Positions 6,402-15,772 of a stretch of 39,743 nt of DNA are shown piece after piece. This DNA comes from an uncultured Prevotella sp. GTDB taxonomy: Bacteria; Bacteroidota; Bacteroidia; Bacteroidales; Bacteroidaceae. The stretch is taken from NCBI GenBank assembly GCA_900320905.1, contig ONTZ01000035.1, forward strand, positions 1 through 39,743. Direction: 5' to 3'. Position numbers and translations under genes: made by a program. How positions within the stretch are numbered: the stretch's first letter is position 1; every line of letters begins with the position of its first letter. The notes below the pieces were generated by a model that was given only the letters and a program-made list of their open reading frames with translations, did no database searches and was not told the DNA's origin.

Positions 6402-7685
6402 ATGAGGAAGATCGTTGTCAACATCGCACGGCTGCTGCTGGCCCTGACCTTTATCCTCTCAGGATTCGTCAAGGCGGTGGACCCGCTCGGCACGAAGTAC
6501 AAGATCAGCGACTACCTCACGGCAATGGGCTTAGGACAGTGGATGCCCGACTTCCTGACATTAGGAGCATCGGTGGCACTGCTGGCGGTAGAGTTCATGA
6601 TAGGCATCTGCCTGCTGTTTGCCATCCACAGACGACTGGTGGCGAAACTCACACTCGCCATCATGGTGGTGATGACTGCACTCACACTCTGGCTCGCCAT
6701 CGAAAACCCCATCAGCGACTGCGGGTGCTTCGGCGATGCCATCGTGCTGACAAACTGGCAGACATTCTGGAAGAACGTGGTGCTGCTGGCGGCTGCCCTC
6801 ATCATCTGGCGATGGCCGACGGAGATGATCAGGCTCATCAGCGCAAGCAACCAGTGGATCGTGTTCAACTTCTCCACGCTGTTCATCCTCTTCACCGCAG
6901 GATGGTGCCTCTATGACCTGCCACTGTTCGACTTCCGCCCCTATCACGTGGGAGCCAACATACAGGAAGGCATGGAGATTCCAGAGGGGGCGCCGCTGCC
7001 ACAGTTTGAGACCACCTTCATCCTGGAGAAAGACGGACAGCGACAGGAGTTCACGACAGACAACTATCCTGACTCCACCTGGACGTTCATCGACTCGAAG
7101 ACCGTCCAGACCGCTGAGGGCTACCTGCCGCCCATACACGACTTCTCCATCCTCACAAATGAGGGAGAGGACATCACCGAGGAGGTGCTGAGCCATCAGG
7201 GATACACCTTCCTGCTGATATCGCCGCACCTGGAAAATGCCGACGACTCACAACTCGACCTCATCAACCAGGTGTACGAATACAGCAAGGAACAAGGCTA
7301 CCCCTTCTACTGTCTCACGGCAAGTACAGGCAAGACCATCAGTCGCTGGCAAGAGATGACCGGTGCCGACTATCCCTTCTGCTCGACGGACGAGATCACC
7401 CTGAAGACCATCATCCGCAGCAATCCGGGACTGGTACTGCTGAAACAGGGCACCGTCTTGCAGAAATGGAGCCATAACAACCTGCCGGTCATCAAGGAAG
7501 AACAGTATGCCAAGCCGCTTGAACAACTGGTACACGGACAGGTGCAGGCTGACAGCGTACCAGGCAAGATCGCAAAGATACTGATGTGGTTTGTCCTCCC
7601 ACTGGCCTTGCTCACCTTAGCCGACCGGCTGTGGGCATGGACCAAATGGCTCAGAAGAGAAAGAAAGGAAAAAATTGAGAAATAA
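6402..7685 (+). CDS. BT_3928 family DoxX/MauE-like membrane protein with thioredoxin-like tail
   Basis: 427 residues. The N-terminal half (1-175) holds about four helices with G-F-V-K-A-x-D-P-x-G near residue 25 and the cysteine motif SDCGCFGD about residue 107, as in DoxX/MauE quinone- or thiol-linked redox proteins. After a helix near 150-170 comes a soluble region (about 190-395) with thioredoxin-like secondary structure but no visible CxxC. A last helix (about 396-415) precedes a basic cytosolic tail. Its place between DUF1599 and tpiA follows a layout I recall from Bacteroides. A role in envelope redox balance is plausible but unproven. Confidence 0.85.
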   Translation: MRKIVVNIARLLLALTFILSGFVKAVDPLGTKYKISDYLTAMGLGQWMPDFLTLGASVALLAVEFMIGICLLFAIHRRLVAKLTLAIMVVMTALTLWLAIENPISDCGCFGDAIVLTNWQTFWKNVVLLAAALIIWRWPTEMIRLISASNQWIVFNFSTLFILFTAGWCLYDLPLFDFRPYHVGANIQEGMEIPEGAPLPQFETTFILEKDGQRQEFTTDNYPDSTWTFIDSKTVQTAEGYLPPIHDFSILTNEGEDITEEVLSHQGYTFLLISPHLENADDSQLDLINQVYEYSKEQGYPFYCLTASTGKTISRWQEMTGADYPFCSTDEITLKTIIRSNPGLVLLKQGTVLQKWSHNNLPVIKEEQYAKPLEQLVHGQVQADSVPGKIAKILMWFVLPLALLTLADRLWAWTKWLRRERKEKIEK

Positions 7686-7687
7686 AC

Positions 7688-7714
7688 GTAAATTGTAAAT
7701 TTTAAATTGTAAAT
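7688..7714. repeat. AAATTGTAAATT-type intergenic repeat
   Basis: GTAAATTGTAAATTTTAAATTGTAAATG fills the short gap before tpiA. The complementary motif (ACAATTTACAATT) recurs at 29924-29958 and, inside a gene, at 16663-16695. Confidence 0.7.
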
Positions 7715-7720
7715 GACTTT

Positions 7721-8482
7721 ATGAGAAAGAAAATTGTTGCAGGAAACTGGAAGATGAACATGAATCTCCAGGATGGTATTGCTCTGGCAAAAGAGTTGAA
7801 CGAGACACTGAAGGCTGACAAGCCCAACTGTGGTGTGGTGATCTGCACACCATTCATCCACCTCGCAAGTATCGCACAGTTCCTCGACCAGGACATCATC
7901 GGTCTGGGTGCAGAGAACTGCGCCGACAAGGAAAAGGGTGCCTACACGGGCGAGGTAAGCGCTGAGATGGTGAAGAGCACTGGGGCACAGTACGTGATCC
8001 TGGGGCACTCAGAGCGCCGTGAGTACTACAAGGAGACTCCAGAGATCCTGAAGGAGAAGGTGCTGCTCGCTCAGAAGAACGAACTGAAGGTGATCTTCTG
8101 CATCGGTGAGAGCCTGGAAGAGCGCGAGGCCGGCAAGCAGAACGAGGTGGTGAAGGCAGAACTCGAAGGAAGCGTATTCAACCTCTCCGAAGAGGACTTC
8201 CGTAAGATCGTCATCGCCTATGAACCCATCTGGGCCATCGGTACCGGCAAGACCGCTACCGCTGAGCAGGCTGAGGAGATACACGCCTACATCCGTAGCA
8301 TCATCGCAGAGAAATACGGACAGGCTGTGGCCGACGACACCACCATCCTCTATGGCGGATCCTGCAAGGCTTCAAACGCACCGGAACTGTTTGCCAAGCC
8401 CGACATCGACGGCGGTCTCATCGGCGGCGCCTCACTGAAGGCCGCTGACTTCAAGGGTATCATTGACGCCTGGAAGAAGTGA
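7721..8482 (+). CDS. tpiA: Triosephosphate isomerase
   Basis: 253 residues, the normal length. It interconverts dihydroxyacetone phosphate and glyceraldehyde-3-phosphate in glycolysis, in the cytosol. Active-site residues are visible: N9 and K11 in AGNWKMN, H96 in ILGHSERR, E168 in [14 protein letters not shown] (followed by the mobile loop 6), and the phosphate-binding GGS and GGAS near the C-terminus. The final bases overlap the GTG start of the SPOR gene. It follows BT_3928 after a 35-nt gap filled by an AT-rich repeat. Confidence 0.98.
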   Translation: MRKKIVAGNWKMNMNLQDGIALAKELNETLKADKPNCGVVICTPFIHLASIAQFLDQDIIGLGAENCADKEKGAYTGEVSAEMVKSTGAQYVILGHSERREYYKETPEILKEKVLLAQKNELKVIFCIGESLEEREAGKQNEVVKAELEGSVFNLSEEDFRKIVIAYEPIWAIGTGKTATAEQAEEIHAYIRSIIAEKYGQAVADDTTILYGGSCKASNAPELFAKPDIDGGLIGGASLKAADFKGIIDAWKK

Positions 8483-9150
8483 AACGCTTAGTAACTATAT
8501 GGCTGTGGTGCGCTGGCGGCATACTGGCTGCCAGCGCACAGACAACCTTCACCCAGAGACTCCAGGAGGAGAAAAAGGGCGAAGGAAAAATCACCGTCAC
8601 ACAGGACAAAGCCATCGAGGATCTCGTCAACGGTCCACAGACCACCGTATCCACCCAACAGCAAAAGACCACAACAACACCTCAGACCACGACACGGAAA
8701 GAGGACGACAAGAAAGCAACTGCTACAACCGAACAACAGCATAAGCCCGACAGCGGGAGCACACAGCGCCCTGCCGTTGCGGAGAAAGAGCAACGGTCTG
8801 ACTCTACGACCATCGACGATGGACGAAAGAAAGTAATGAGGGGCGGCTACAAAATCAACGGCTACCGCGTACAGGTCTATGCCGGAGGCAACTCCCGCGA
8901 AGCCCGCATCAAGGCTGAACGCACAGGCAGGGAAATGAATGCGCTCTTCCCGGGGGTGCCCGTGTATGTGCATTTCTACTCACCACGATGGATATGCCGC
9001 ATGGGTAACTACCGTACCATAGAAGAAGCAAACCAACAACTGCGCGCCGTGAAGAATCTCGGCTACTCTTCAGCCATCATCGTCAAGGGAAAGATCACGG
9101 TACCGTATCTCATGCCCTCAGAACAATCATCAAACCCCACCACCGAATGA
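8479..9150 (+). CDS. Secreted SPOR-domain protein
   Basis: 223 residues with a GTG start that overlaps the tpiA stop (GTGA). The signal peptide is [20 protein letters not shown], cleaved near AQT. Residues 60-120 are a Thr/Gln/Lys-rich, probably disordered linker. A SPOR domain (about 133-207) begins [11 protein letters not shown] and contains [15 protein letters not shown] and the repeat half with [17 protein letters not shown] domains bind denuded glycan strands of septal peptidoglycan, so a periplasmic, division-site location is likely. The stop overlaps folE by 4 nt (ATGA). Confidence 0.9.
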   Translation: MKRLVTIWLWCAGGILAASAQTTFTQRLQEEKKGEGKITVTQDKAIEDLVNGPQTTVSTQQQKTTTTPQTTTRKEDDKKATATTEQQHKPDSGSTQRPAVAEKEQRSDSTTIDDGRKKVMRGGYKINGYRVQVYAGGNSREARIKAERTGREMNALFPGVPVYVHFYSPRWICRMGNYRTIEEANQQLRAVKNLGYSSAIIVKGKITVPYLMPSEQSSNPTTE

Positions 9151-9734
9151 ACCCGGAAAAAGAATACAGAGAAGGACTCGACAAACTCGCTGCGCACTAT
9201 CGCGACATCCTGTCGCTCATCGGTGAGGATCCAACCCGCGAAGGACTGGAGAAGACACCAATGCGCGTAGCCAAAGCCATGCAGACGCTCACCAGAGGGT
9301 ATGAGGAGGATGCCCACGAGGTATTGAGGCAGGCACTCTTCAAGGAAGACTACTCGCAGATGGTCATCGTCAAGGACATCGATTTCTTCTCGCTCTGCGA
9401 ACACCACATGCTGCCCTTCTACGGAAAGGCCCATGTGGCCTATATCCCCAACGGCTATATCACCGGACTCTCCAAGATTGCCCGCGTGGTAGACATTTAC
9501 AGCCACCGCCTACAGGTGCAGGAACGGATGACACTACAGATCAAGGAATGTATCCGCGAGACCCTGAAACCACTCGGCGTGATGGTGGTCGTAGAAGCCA
9601 GGCATATGTGCATGCAGATGCGAGGGGTGGAGAAACAGAACAGCATCACCACCACCAGCGACTTCTGCGGCGCCTTCAACCAGGCCAAGACTCGGCAGGA
9701 ATTCATGAATTTAATCCATAACAACAAAATTTAA
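9147..9734 (+). CDS. folE: GTP cyclohydrolase I
   Basis: 195 residues. It converts GTP to dihydroneopterin triphosphate, the first step of folate synthesis. Zinc ligands C84 and H87 ([15 protein letters not shown]) and C155 (HMCMQMRGV) are present, as are the substrate-binding [14 protein letters not shown] and [11 protein letters not shown] blocks. Length and motifs are complete. It is the fourth gene of a tightly overlapped run with tpiA and the SPOR gene, which suggests one transcript rather than functional coupling. Confidence 0.98.
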   Translation: MNPEKEYREGLDKLAAHYRDILSLIGEDPTREGLEKTPMRVAKAMQTLTRGYEEDAHEVLRQALFKEDYSQMVIVKDIDFFSLCEHHMLPFYGKAHVAYIPNGYITGLSKIARVVDIYSHRLQVQERMTLQIKECIRETLKPLGVMVVVEARHMCMQMRGVEKQNSITTTSDFCGAFNQAKTRQEFMNLIHNNKI

Positions 9735-9740
9735 TTACTT

Positions 9741-10310
9741 ATGTATCGAGACGACAACTTTAAACAGAAGGAATCTGTTGGCCAGGCATTCTATAACAGT
9801 TGCCTTGGAAAACTGGTTATCTTAGCCATTGTAATCGTTATTCTACTAGTCATTGCCATCATTGCGAAGCCCAGCAAGACGACCATGATTGCGGAGACTA
9901 CAGACGGCATCCTTGAATGTATCGAGAACAACGACAGTATCAAGGGCGACAAGATCGATGACTACATGGCAAACATTGCACATGTCTTCACCACGGCCGA
10001 CACCACACAGATTAACCCAGAACTGATGGCAGGGCTGAGGAAGTACAACCGGATGGAAATACACGACCATACGTTCCTCCGCACGGCTTACATCCACAAC
10101 AATGTACATCCAGAAGGCGTACGTGTGGCATGGGGCGCCTATGGTCTGGTGCTACCCACTGTGACCTATAGCGACCTGCTGCTTTACATCGGTAAGATGC
10201 ACGGTGACTTCAACAAGGCCATCCTCCGTAACGGTGTCCTCGACGATCACGACCTCGGCGTGAATCCTCCCGTCAAGGAATTCCACTATAAGGGTAATCC
10301 GGAAGACTAA
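9741..10310 (+). CDS. Single-pass membrane protein of unknown function
   Basis: 189 residues. A short cytosolic N-terminus (MYRDDNFKQKESVGQAFYNS) is followed by one strongly hydrophobic helix (LVILAIVIVILLVIAIIA, about 25-42). The remainder is a soluble extracytoplasmic domain with no cysteine pair and no motif I recognise. It starts 6 nt after folE and ends just before the shared terminator, so it is the last gene of that operon. Confidence 0.75.
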   Translation: MYRDDNFKQKESVGQAFYNSCLGKLVILAIVIVILLVIAIIAKPSKTTMIAETTDGILECIENNDSIKGDKIDDYMANIAHVFTTADTTQINPELMAGLRKYNRMEIHDHTFLRTAYIHNNVHPEGVRVAWGAYGLVLPTVTYSDLLLYIGKMHGDFNKAILRNGVLDDHDLGVNPPVKEFHYKGNPED

Positions 10311-10320
10311 TGGTATAAAT

Positions 10321-10350
10321 GCAAATCCCCGCCAAGTGGCAGGGATTTGC
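10321..10350. terminator. Shared terminator between convergent operons
   Basis: GCAAATCCC and GGGATTTGC form a 9-bp stem, extended by GCC/GGC inside after one mismatch, with an AAGT loop. It lies 10 nt after the plus-strand operon and 6 nt after the stop of the minus-strand Sel1 gene. T-runs on both sides are short. Confidence 0.7.
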
Positions 10351-10356
10351 TTATGC

Positions 10357-10938
10357 TCATTTTCCGATCAGTTTCAGGATCCGTTTGGCATCCTCATCGC
10401 CAGCGGCTGCTTCTTCGCGGATCTTAGCCAGGATTTCAGGACCATCCTTGGGGTTGTTGACGGCCTTGGAAAGCCATGACTTGGCCTTCTTCTCGTCGGC
10501 TTCAATACCTTTGCCCTTCAGATAACTCTTGCCTAAGGCGTACTGCCCGTCGGCATTGTCCTGCTTGGCTGCCTTTGAGAACCAGGCAACCGCTTTCTTG
10601 CGGTCTTTCTCCACACCCTTTCCGTCCTTATAGCATTTGCCAACGGCATACTGAGCCTTGGCATACTCCTGGGCAGCCGACTTGGAATACCACTTGAAGG
10701 CCTGCACATCATTCTCTGCCACACCATGACCTTTGTCATAACAGCGGCCCAGACGATACTGCGCCTTCTTATGACCTTTCTCGGCGGCAACCTTCAACTT
10801 CGGCACGGCCTCCGTGTATTTCTTGGCATCATAGAGTGCCTTACCATCCCTGTAGAGTTTGTCGGCACTCTGTGCACCAACAGCCATACAGACCGCCAGC
10901 GCCACCATCACGAAAAATATTCTCTTTATCATCTCCAA
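10357..10938 (-). CDS. Secreted Sel1-repeat (TPR-like) protein
   Basis: 193 residues. The signal peptide ends near AVGAQS; the start may be M1 or M3 (MIKRIFF), two codons apart. After a TPR-like helix pair (KALYDAKKYTEAVPKLKVAA) there are about three Sel1 repeats, each of the form A-Q-Y-x-L-G-x-C/S-Y-x-x-G-x-G-V/I-x-x-D, then A-x-x-W-x-S-K-A. Sel1 proteins are scaffolds for protein contacts, here periplasmic. It is the last gene of the VTC/DUF4956/DUF2490 operon, 8 nt after DUF2490. Confidence 0.88.
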   Translation of the reverse strand: MEMIKRIFFVMVALAVCMAVGAQSADKLYRDGKALYDAKKYTEAVPKLKVAAEKGHKKAQYRLGRCYDKGHGVAENDVQAFKWYSKSAAQEYAKAQYAVGKCYKDGKGVEKDRKKAVAWFSKAAKQDNADGQYALGKSYLKGKGIEADEKKAKSWLSKAVNNPKDGPEILAKIREEAAAGDEDAKRILKLIGK

Positions 10939-10946
10939 TATAAAAA

Positions 10947-11678
10947 TTAGAACTTAAACGTATAGCCAAAACCAAGGACATGACGGTCGCCCTCGTCGTC
11001 GTCATCACCGCACGACTTCTGCAACAGGTATTTCACGTCGAAAGAATGTTTCTTGGAAACACGGATCTCCGTACCTGCCGACAGACGATACTTTTCAATA
11101 CCACTCCCTGCCAGAAATGTCTCGCCGTTGACGTAGGGGCGCCACATGCTGGTCAACTTGTACTTCAGTTGAAGACGGTTGCGCCACACACTCTTACCCT
11201 TGCCATTGTAGGTCTTTTCCTCTACCTTGCCGTTAGAGACCTTGGTGCGCTCCACGGTCTGCTCAGGACGATAGGTGTACTGCCAGCGCTCACGGAGCGA
11301 CACACTGAGACGGCCAAAGTCGACGGAGCCCGTCAGTACCACGTTGACACGATGGCGAGCCCCCCAGAAATTGGCCACCTTCGTCTGCTTGTCATTCCAT
11401 TTCTCATTATGATCATAGAGGTATGTGTAGTCGGCAGAGGCCTTCAGCCAGTTCGTCAGTTTGTAACTGGCACCCAGACCGACACTCCATCGGTCAACAG
11501 TCTCGTGACTATTACGCGAACGGTTCTCTCCAAATAACTCCAGACTGATCCTGTTCGTCAGTTTCTTTTCAACATTCAACTCCGTCCAGATGCCGAAGTC
11601 ATCGCCTTCAGCCCTCACTCCCAACGATGACAGGAGCAGTGCAGACAACACCAGCGCTAACCTTACACTTCGTTCCAT
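10947..11678 (-). CDS. DUF2490 family outer-membrane beta-barrel protein
   Basis: 243 residues. A signal peptide (SVRLALVLSALLLSSLGVRA) precedes the motif DDFGIWTELNVEKKLTNRIS. It continues as alternating amphipathic strands (WLKASADYTYLYDHNEKWND, RRVN-like turns, LSVSLRERWQYTYRPE) and ends in the aromatic FGYTFKF typical of proteins inserted by the BAM machinery. DUF2490 members are small beta-barrels of unknown cargo. Its start overlaps the DUF4956 gene by 16 nt, so the two are translationally linked. Confidence 0.82.
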   Translation of the reverse strand: MERSVRLALVLSALLLSSLGVRAEGDDFGIWTELNVEKKLTNRISLELFGENRSRNSHETVDRWSVGLGASYKLTNWLKASADYTYLYDHNEKWNDKQTKVANFWGARHRVNVVLTGSVDFGRLSVSLRERWQYTYRPEQTVERTKVSNGKVEEKTYNGKGKSVWRNRLQLKYKLTSMWRPYVNGETFLAGSGIEKYRLSAGTEIRVSKKHSFDVKYLLQKSCGDDDDEGDRHVLGFGYTFKF

Positions 11679-12316
11679 TGTGACTTCTTTACTGTGAATT
11701 GTCCGTCAATACCATTAAAGCGATTGTACTTCCTGTTATCACTCTCGTAGGTGATACGAATCACCACGGAATCCTTCAGGAAGTCAATGCCGCCGACGTC
11801 GATCTTCAAGATCTTCAGACCCGTGCGCATCTCCAAATCGGCTTTCAGTTCCTCACGCTTGTCAGGCTTCACCAGTTCCACACGGTCGTACTGGATGATT
11901 TTCGTGGGCTGGATCTTCATCGTCATCTCAAAGCCCATGACTGATGCGAGCACGATAGCGTCAATAACAAAGAGTTCGATATACTCCGAAGCCATAGCAT
12001 GGACCACCGACAGACAGATGATGAGGAACAGATAGGTCATCTCGCGAACCGGCATGGCATCGGTGCGGTAACGCATGATACTGAAGATACCGAACAGTCC
12101 GAGTCCTACACCCATCGTAGCCTTACCGCGCTCCATACCCATCATGAAGAACACGAGGAAATAGATGGCGATTGACATGAGCATGAAGGTGAAGGAGAAG
12201 TCACGACGATGACTCTTGCGGAAATACAACTGGAAGATGATGATCCAGTTGACGACGATACAAATCAGGAATTTCACCATCGCCTGGGCGAATTCGGCAG
12301 AAAATACAGTGTCCAT
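11663..12316 (-). CDS. DUF4956 family membrane protein
   Basis: 217 residues. About four helices lie in the first 130 residues (FLICIVVNWIIIFQLYF, FTFMLMSIAIYFLVFFMMG, MGVGLGLFGIFSIM, a pair around MTYLFLIICLSVVHAMASEY). The conserved block F-G-I-F-S-I-M-R-Y-R-T-D-A-M-P-V-R-E-M-T-Y is followed by a cytosolic alpha/beta domain of about 80 residues. DUF4956 genes commonly sit beside VTC-domain genes, as here (15-nt gap), suggesting a shared membrane process, possibly phosphate-polymer or envelope related. Confidence 0.88.
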   Translation of the reverse strand: MDTVFSAEFAQAMVKFLICIVVNWIIIFQLYFRKSHRRDFSFTFMLMSIAIYFLVFFMMGMERGKATMGVGLGLFGIFSIMRYRTDAMPVREMTYLFLIICLSVVHAMASEYIELFVIDAIVLASVMGFEMTMKIQPTKIIQYDRVELVKPDKREELKADLEMRTGLKILKIDVGGIDFLKDSVVIRITYESDNRKYNRFNGIDGQFTVKKSQWNEV

Positions 12317-12331
12317 ATTCTTTTTGGTTTT

Positions 12332-13081
12332 TTAATGTTTTATATTCATGATGATGTCAATGTCACGCAACTTGGTCTTGAAACGGTTGACAGGCAACTG
12401 GGGATTGGTGAGTGCCGACCCCATGCAGTACTTCGAGAAACCGTGGGGATGGATGCGTAACTGGCACAGCATTTCCAGCACGGGAGAAAAGACCTGACCG
12501 TCGCGCTTCAGTTCGATGATGACCAAGTCGCCCATATCCTTGTCGATGCCACTGACCAGATTGTGAAAGCGTAAATCGCTGTCGATGGTCAGGCGTTCGG
12601 TCTTGCCACGGTTCACCAATGTGATGCGACGGAAATGGTTGTTGATCGCTGGTTGCAGTGTATCGACTCCATAGTGCAGATGCTTCTCTAAGAACATACG
12701 CTTCTCTGCATCCATCAGACTCATGTCCGTCACCTCGATACGCTTCTTCTTCGTCCGACCGTGATTATTCTTCGTCTTCACTTCCATGAACTGCAAGTGG
12801 GAACTGACGTAGGTGCGGAAACGGATTTTCTGACGGTTGGCATGCCCATACTGATGCTGACGGTACATGTCAAACGCCTGGGTGTCGAAATAGGTCGTGT
12901 CATACTCCATGTTACGCTCACCGTCAATCTCCTGGATGTAATAGTCACTCTGAGCCATCTCCAACAACAGACGCAGACGATCAAGGGTCGTGACGAACTT
13001 CGTGTCGGTGCGGTTCATCAACTTCACCCCGCTCATCTGTTCCAATGTGATGGGATTGAACTTTTTTAGTAACTCTATCAT
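12332..13081 (-). CDS. VTC-domain (polyphosphate polymerase-like) protein
   Basis: 249 residues from MIELLKKF at 13081. A longer reading to 13132 is rejected because its start lies inside the -33 box of a good promoter (13103-13133). The VTC tunnel domain fills the protein: V-x-L-M-N-R-T-D-T-K-F, RQKIRFRTYV, FMEVKTKNNHGRTKKKR, then DLVIIELKRDG near the end. The basic residues and the acidic metal sites (E in FMEVK, E in VIIELK) are those of polyphosphate-making VTC enzymes. The bacterial homologues' product is not settled. First gene of its operon. Confidence 0.88.
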   Translation of the reverse strand: MIELLKKFNPITLEQMSGVKLMNRTDTKFVTTLDRLRLLLEMAQSDYYIQEIDGERNMEYDTTYFDTQAFDMYRQHQYGHANRQKIRFRTYVSSHLQFMEVKTKNNHGRTKKKRIEVTDMSLMDAEKRMFLEKHLHYGVDTLQPAINNHFRRITLVNRGKTERLTIDSDLRFHNLVSGIDKDMGDLVIIELKRDGQVFSPVLEMLCQLRIHPHGFSKYCMGSALTNPQLPVNRFKTKLRDIDIIMNIKH

Positions 13082-13102
13082 CGGTTTATCGTTTTGATGG
13101 TG

Positions 13103-13133
13103 CAAAGATAGGAAAAAAGAAGGGATAAACAAA
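13103..13133 (-). promoter_or_regulatory. Consensus promoter of the VTC operon
   Basis: Minus strand: TTTG (13130-13133), 19 nt, TATCTTTG (13103-13110). The predicted start, near 13097, fixes the VTC start codon at 13081. Confidence 0.75.
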
Positions 13134-13174
13134 AAAATATCTGCAAAAACCCTATTTTATTCAATTTATTTTAG

Positions 13175-13182
13175 TATATTTG
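13175..13182 (+). promoter_or_regulatory. -7 box TATATTTG of the xth operon
   Basis: TATATTTG fits the -7 consensus. It covers an in-frame ATG at 13180, so translation must begin later, at 13210. No clear -33 box is seen. Confidence 0.6.
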
Positions 13183-13209
13183 CAAACAAAACAAGAACTA
13201 TTTAGAATA

Positions 13210-13962
13210 ATGAAACTCATTTCTTGGAACGTAAACGGCTTGAGAGCCTGCGAGGGTAAAGGATTCAGCGAGACATTCAGACTGTTGGATGCCGACTTTT
13301 TCTGTCTGCAGGAAACCAAAATGCAAGAAGGACAACTCGACCTGCAATTTGAGGGCTACACCTCCTACTGGAACTCCGCTGAGAAAAAAGGCTACTCCGG
13401 CACAGCCATCTTCACCCGTCACCAACCACTCAGCGTGGCATACGGCATCGGCATCGACCTGCACGACCATGAGGGGCGCGTCATCACCCTCGAGATGGAC
13501 GATTTCTATCTTGTCTGCTGTTACACACCCAATTCGCAGGACGGTCTGAAACGACTGGAATACCGTATGTCTTGGGAGGATGCCTTCCGGGCCTATCTGA
13601 AACGACTCGACCAACAGAAACCCGTCATCCTCTGTGGCGACCTGAATGTGGCCCACGAGGAGATAGACATCAAGAACCCCAAGAGCAACCGTCACAATGC
13701 TGGCTTCACCGACGAGGAGCGCGAGAAGTTCAGTGACCTCCTGGCCTGCGGCTTCACCGACACGTTCCGTTATAAGTACCCCGACGAGGTGAAATACTCC
13801 TGGTGGTCATACCGTTTCCAGGCCCGTCAGAAGAATGCCGGCTGGCGCATCGACTACTTTGTCATCTCCGACCGTCTGCGAGAACGACTGGCTGACGCTG
13901 CCATCCACACGGAGATATTCGGCTCAGACCATTGTCCCGTGGAACTGACTCTCAACCCGTAA
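13210..13962 (+). CDS. xth: Exodeoxyribonuclease III (ExoA/Xth type AP endonuclease)
   Basis: 250 residues from MKLISWNVNGLRA. The start at 13180 is rejected because it sits in the -7 box. It is a metal-dependent AP endonuclease and 3'-5' exonuclease in base-excision repair. Visible catalytic residues are N7 (WNVNG), E35 (CLQETK), the D-N pair in CGDLNVAHEEID, and the terminal G-S-D-H-C-P-V with the catalytic histidine. Complete length. The ABC exporter genes begin 16 nt after the stop, so they probably share this promoter. Confidence 0.96.
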   Translation: MKLISWNVNGLRACEGKGFSETFRLLDADFFCLQETKMQEGQLDLQFEGYTSYWNSAEKKGYSGTAIFTRHQPLSVAYGIGIDLHDHEGRVITLEMDDFYLVCCYTPNSQDGLKRLEYRMSWEDAFRAYLKRLDQQKPVILCGDLNVAHEEIDIKNPKSNRHNAGFTDEEREKFSDLLACGFTDTFRYKYPDEVKYSWWSYRFQARQKNAGWRIDYFVISDRLRERLADAAIHTEIFGSDHCPVELTLNP

Positions 13963-13978
13963 TAAGAAGGACAAACCC

Positions 13979-15772
13979 ATGATCCGTACTCTCACCCGAC
14001 AGATCAAGGAATACCGCACGGCCTCCATCATGACGCCTGTCTGGACGGCGACAGAAGTGGTGCTCGATGTGCTGATACCCTATGTCACAGCCTCACTCAT
14101 CGACAAGGGCATCAACGCGGGGAGCATGGATAATGTGTATCTCTACGGGGCCGTCATGATCGGGATGGCGTTTCTCTCACTCGCCTTCGGTATTCTGGCA
14201 GGGCGAAGCGTGGCCTATGCAGCCTCGGGCTTTGCCGCCAACCTGCGTAAGGCTATGTACCGGAATATCCAGCGTTTTGCCTTCAGCGACATCGACAGGT
14301 ATTCTACCTCGGGCCTCGTCACCCGTATGACCACCGACGTGAACAATCTCCAGAATGCCTACCAACAGATACTGCGCATCACTGTGCGAGCCCCGTTCCG
14401 ACTGATACTGAGCATCGTGATGTGTCTCGTCATCGATGCCCGTCTCTCGATTATCTTCATTGTGGCGATGGTCATCCTCAGTTTCTCGCTCTACAGTATC
14501 ATCTCACGGGTGGCACGACTCTTCCAACAGGTGTTTGTGAAGTACGACGACTTGAACCAGAGTGTGCAGGAGAATATCCAGGCCATCCGCGTGGTGAAGG
14601 CATTCGTACGCGAGGACTATGAGAACCAGAAATTCGGTAAGGCCGCTGAGGCCCTCTATAAATTATATGTACGCGCGGAGAGTCTGATGGCTCTCAACCA
14701 TCCCATCATGAATCTGGTGGTCTATGGTTGCATCATCGCCCTGTCGTGGTGGGGAGCCCACTTCATCGTCGGCGGCACGCTGACCACTGGCGAACTTACC
14801 TCACTCTTCACCTACGTCATGTCGATCCTCCAGTCGCTGATGATGCTGTCGATGATCTTCGTCATGCTCACGCAGAGTGCTGCCAGTGCCAAGCGTGTCA
14901 GCGAGGTCATCGAGGAAGAACCAGACATCGTGAACCCTGAACAGCCCGTCTATGAGATCACCGACGGCAGCATCGTCTTCAGAAGCGTTCGTTTTGATTA
15001 TAAATCCGAAAAAAACGGAGGATCCGAGACACCCGAAGTCTCCCCCAAGGTCTCACGCCGTTCGGCGCTCTTCAATGTCAGTTTCGACATCGCCTCCGGC
15101 GAGACCATCGGGGTCATCGGCGGCACAGGCTCGGGTAAATCGACGCTCATCAGCCTTATCAGCCGCCTCTACGACCCGTCAGAAGGTGAGGTGCTCGTGG
15201 GGGGATGCAATGTGAAAGAATACGACCTCACCTCCCTGCGCTCTGCCGTCAGCGTGGTATTGCAAAACAATATTCTTTTTAGCGGTTCCATCCTCGATAA
15301 TCTGCGCTGGGGAAACCCCAAGGCCACTTTGGAAGATTGTCGCCATGCCTGTCATCTGGCCTGCGCCGACGAGTTTATCGACCAGATGCCCGAAGGCTAC
15401 GACACCCACATCGAACAAGGCGGCACGAATGTCAGCGGTGGACAGAAACAACGTCTCTGCATCGCACGCGCCCTGCTGAAACAGCCGAAGATACTCATCC
15501 TCGACGACTCCACCTCGGCCTGCGACACAGTCACTGATGCAAAGATACAACGGGCTTTCCGTGAAGAACTGCCGAAGATGACCAAACTCATCATTGCACA
15601 GCGTATCCACAGCGTGAAGGACTGTGACCGCATCCTCGTACTGGATAATGGTGTCGTCACGGGCTTCGACACCCATGAGCACCTGTTGCAGACGAACGCT
15701 CTCTATCAGGAAATCAATGCCATCCAGAATGCCGATGTCGGTGACTTTGACCAGAAAGGAGGTGCCGCATGA
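13979..15772 (+). CDS. ABC exporter subunit with degenerate ATPase site
   Basis: 597 residues: six membrane helices (about 1-310) followed by a nucleotide-binding domain. Walker A GGTGSGKST is near 381-389, the signature VSGGQKQR near 485 and Walker B ILILDDSTSACD near 504-515. The catalytic glutamate after Walker B is Asp (DD instead of DE) and the H-loop is AQR instead of AHR (IIAQRIHSV). This is the pattern of the LmrC/BmrC-type half of heterodimeric exporters. An extra Ser/Pro/Lys-rich loop before FNVSFDI may be insert-derived. Its ATGA overlaps the partner gene. Substrate unknown (drug or lipid). Confidence 0.93.
   Translation: MIRTLTRQIKEYRTASIMTPVWTATEVVLDVLIPYVTASLIDKGINAGSMDNVYLYGAVMIGMAFLSLAFGILAGRSVAYAASGFAANLRKAMYRNIQRFAFSDIDRYSTSGLVTRMTTDVNNLQNAYQQILRITVRAPFRLILSIVMCLVIDARLSIIFIVAMVILSFSLYSIISRVARLFQQVFVKYDDLNQSVQENIQAIRVVKAFVREDYENQKFGKAAEALYKLYVRAESLMALNHPIMNLVVYGCIIALSWWGAHFIVGGTLTTGELTSLFTYVMSILQSLMMLSMIFVMLTQSAASAKRVSEVIEEEPDIVNPEQPVYEITDGSIVFRSVRFDYKSEKNGGSETPEVSPKVSRRSALFNVSFDIASGETIGVIGGTGSGKSTLISLISRLYDPSEGEVLVGGCNVKEYDLTSLRSAVSVVLQNNILFSGSILDNLRWGNPKATLEDCRHACHLACADEFIDQMPEGYDTHIEQGGTNVSGGQKQRLCIARALLKQPKILILDDSTSACDTVTDAKIQRAFREELPKMTKLIIAQRIHSVKDCDRILVLDNGVVTGFDTHEHLLQTNALYQEINAIQNADVGDFDQKGGAA

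Noticed and set aside
12332-13132. Longer VTC protein beginning MFIPSFF
   Set aside because: The start lies within the promoter's -33 box; the ATG at 13081 fits the family.
13180-13962. Longer exonuclease III beginning MQTKQEL
   Set aside because: The start codon is part of the -7 box; MKLISWNVNG at 13210 is the canonical N-terminus.
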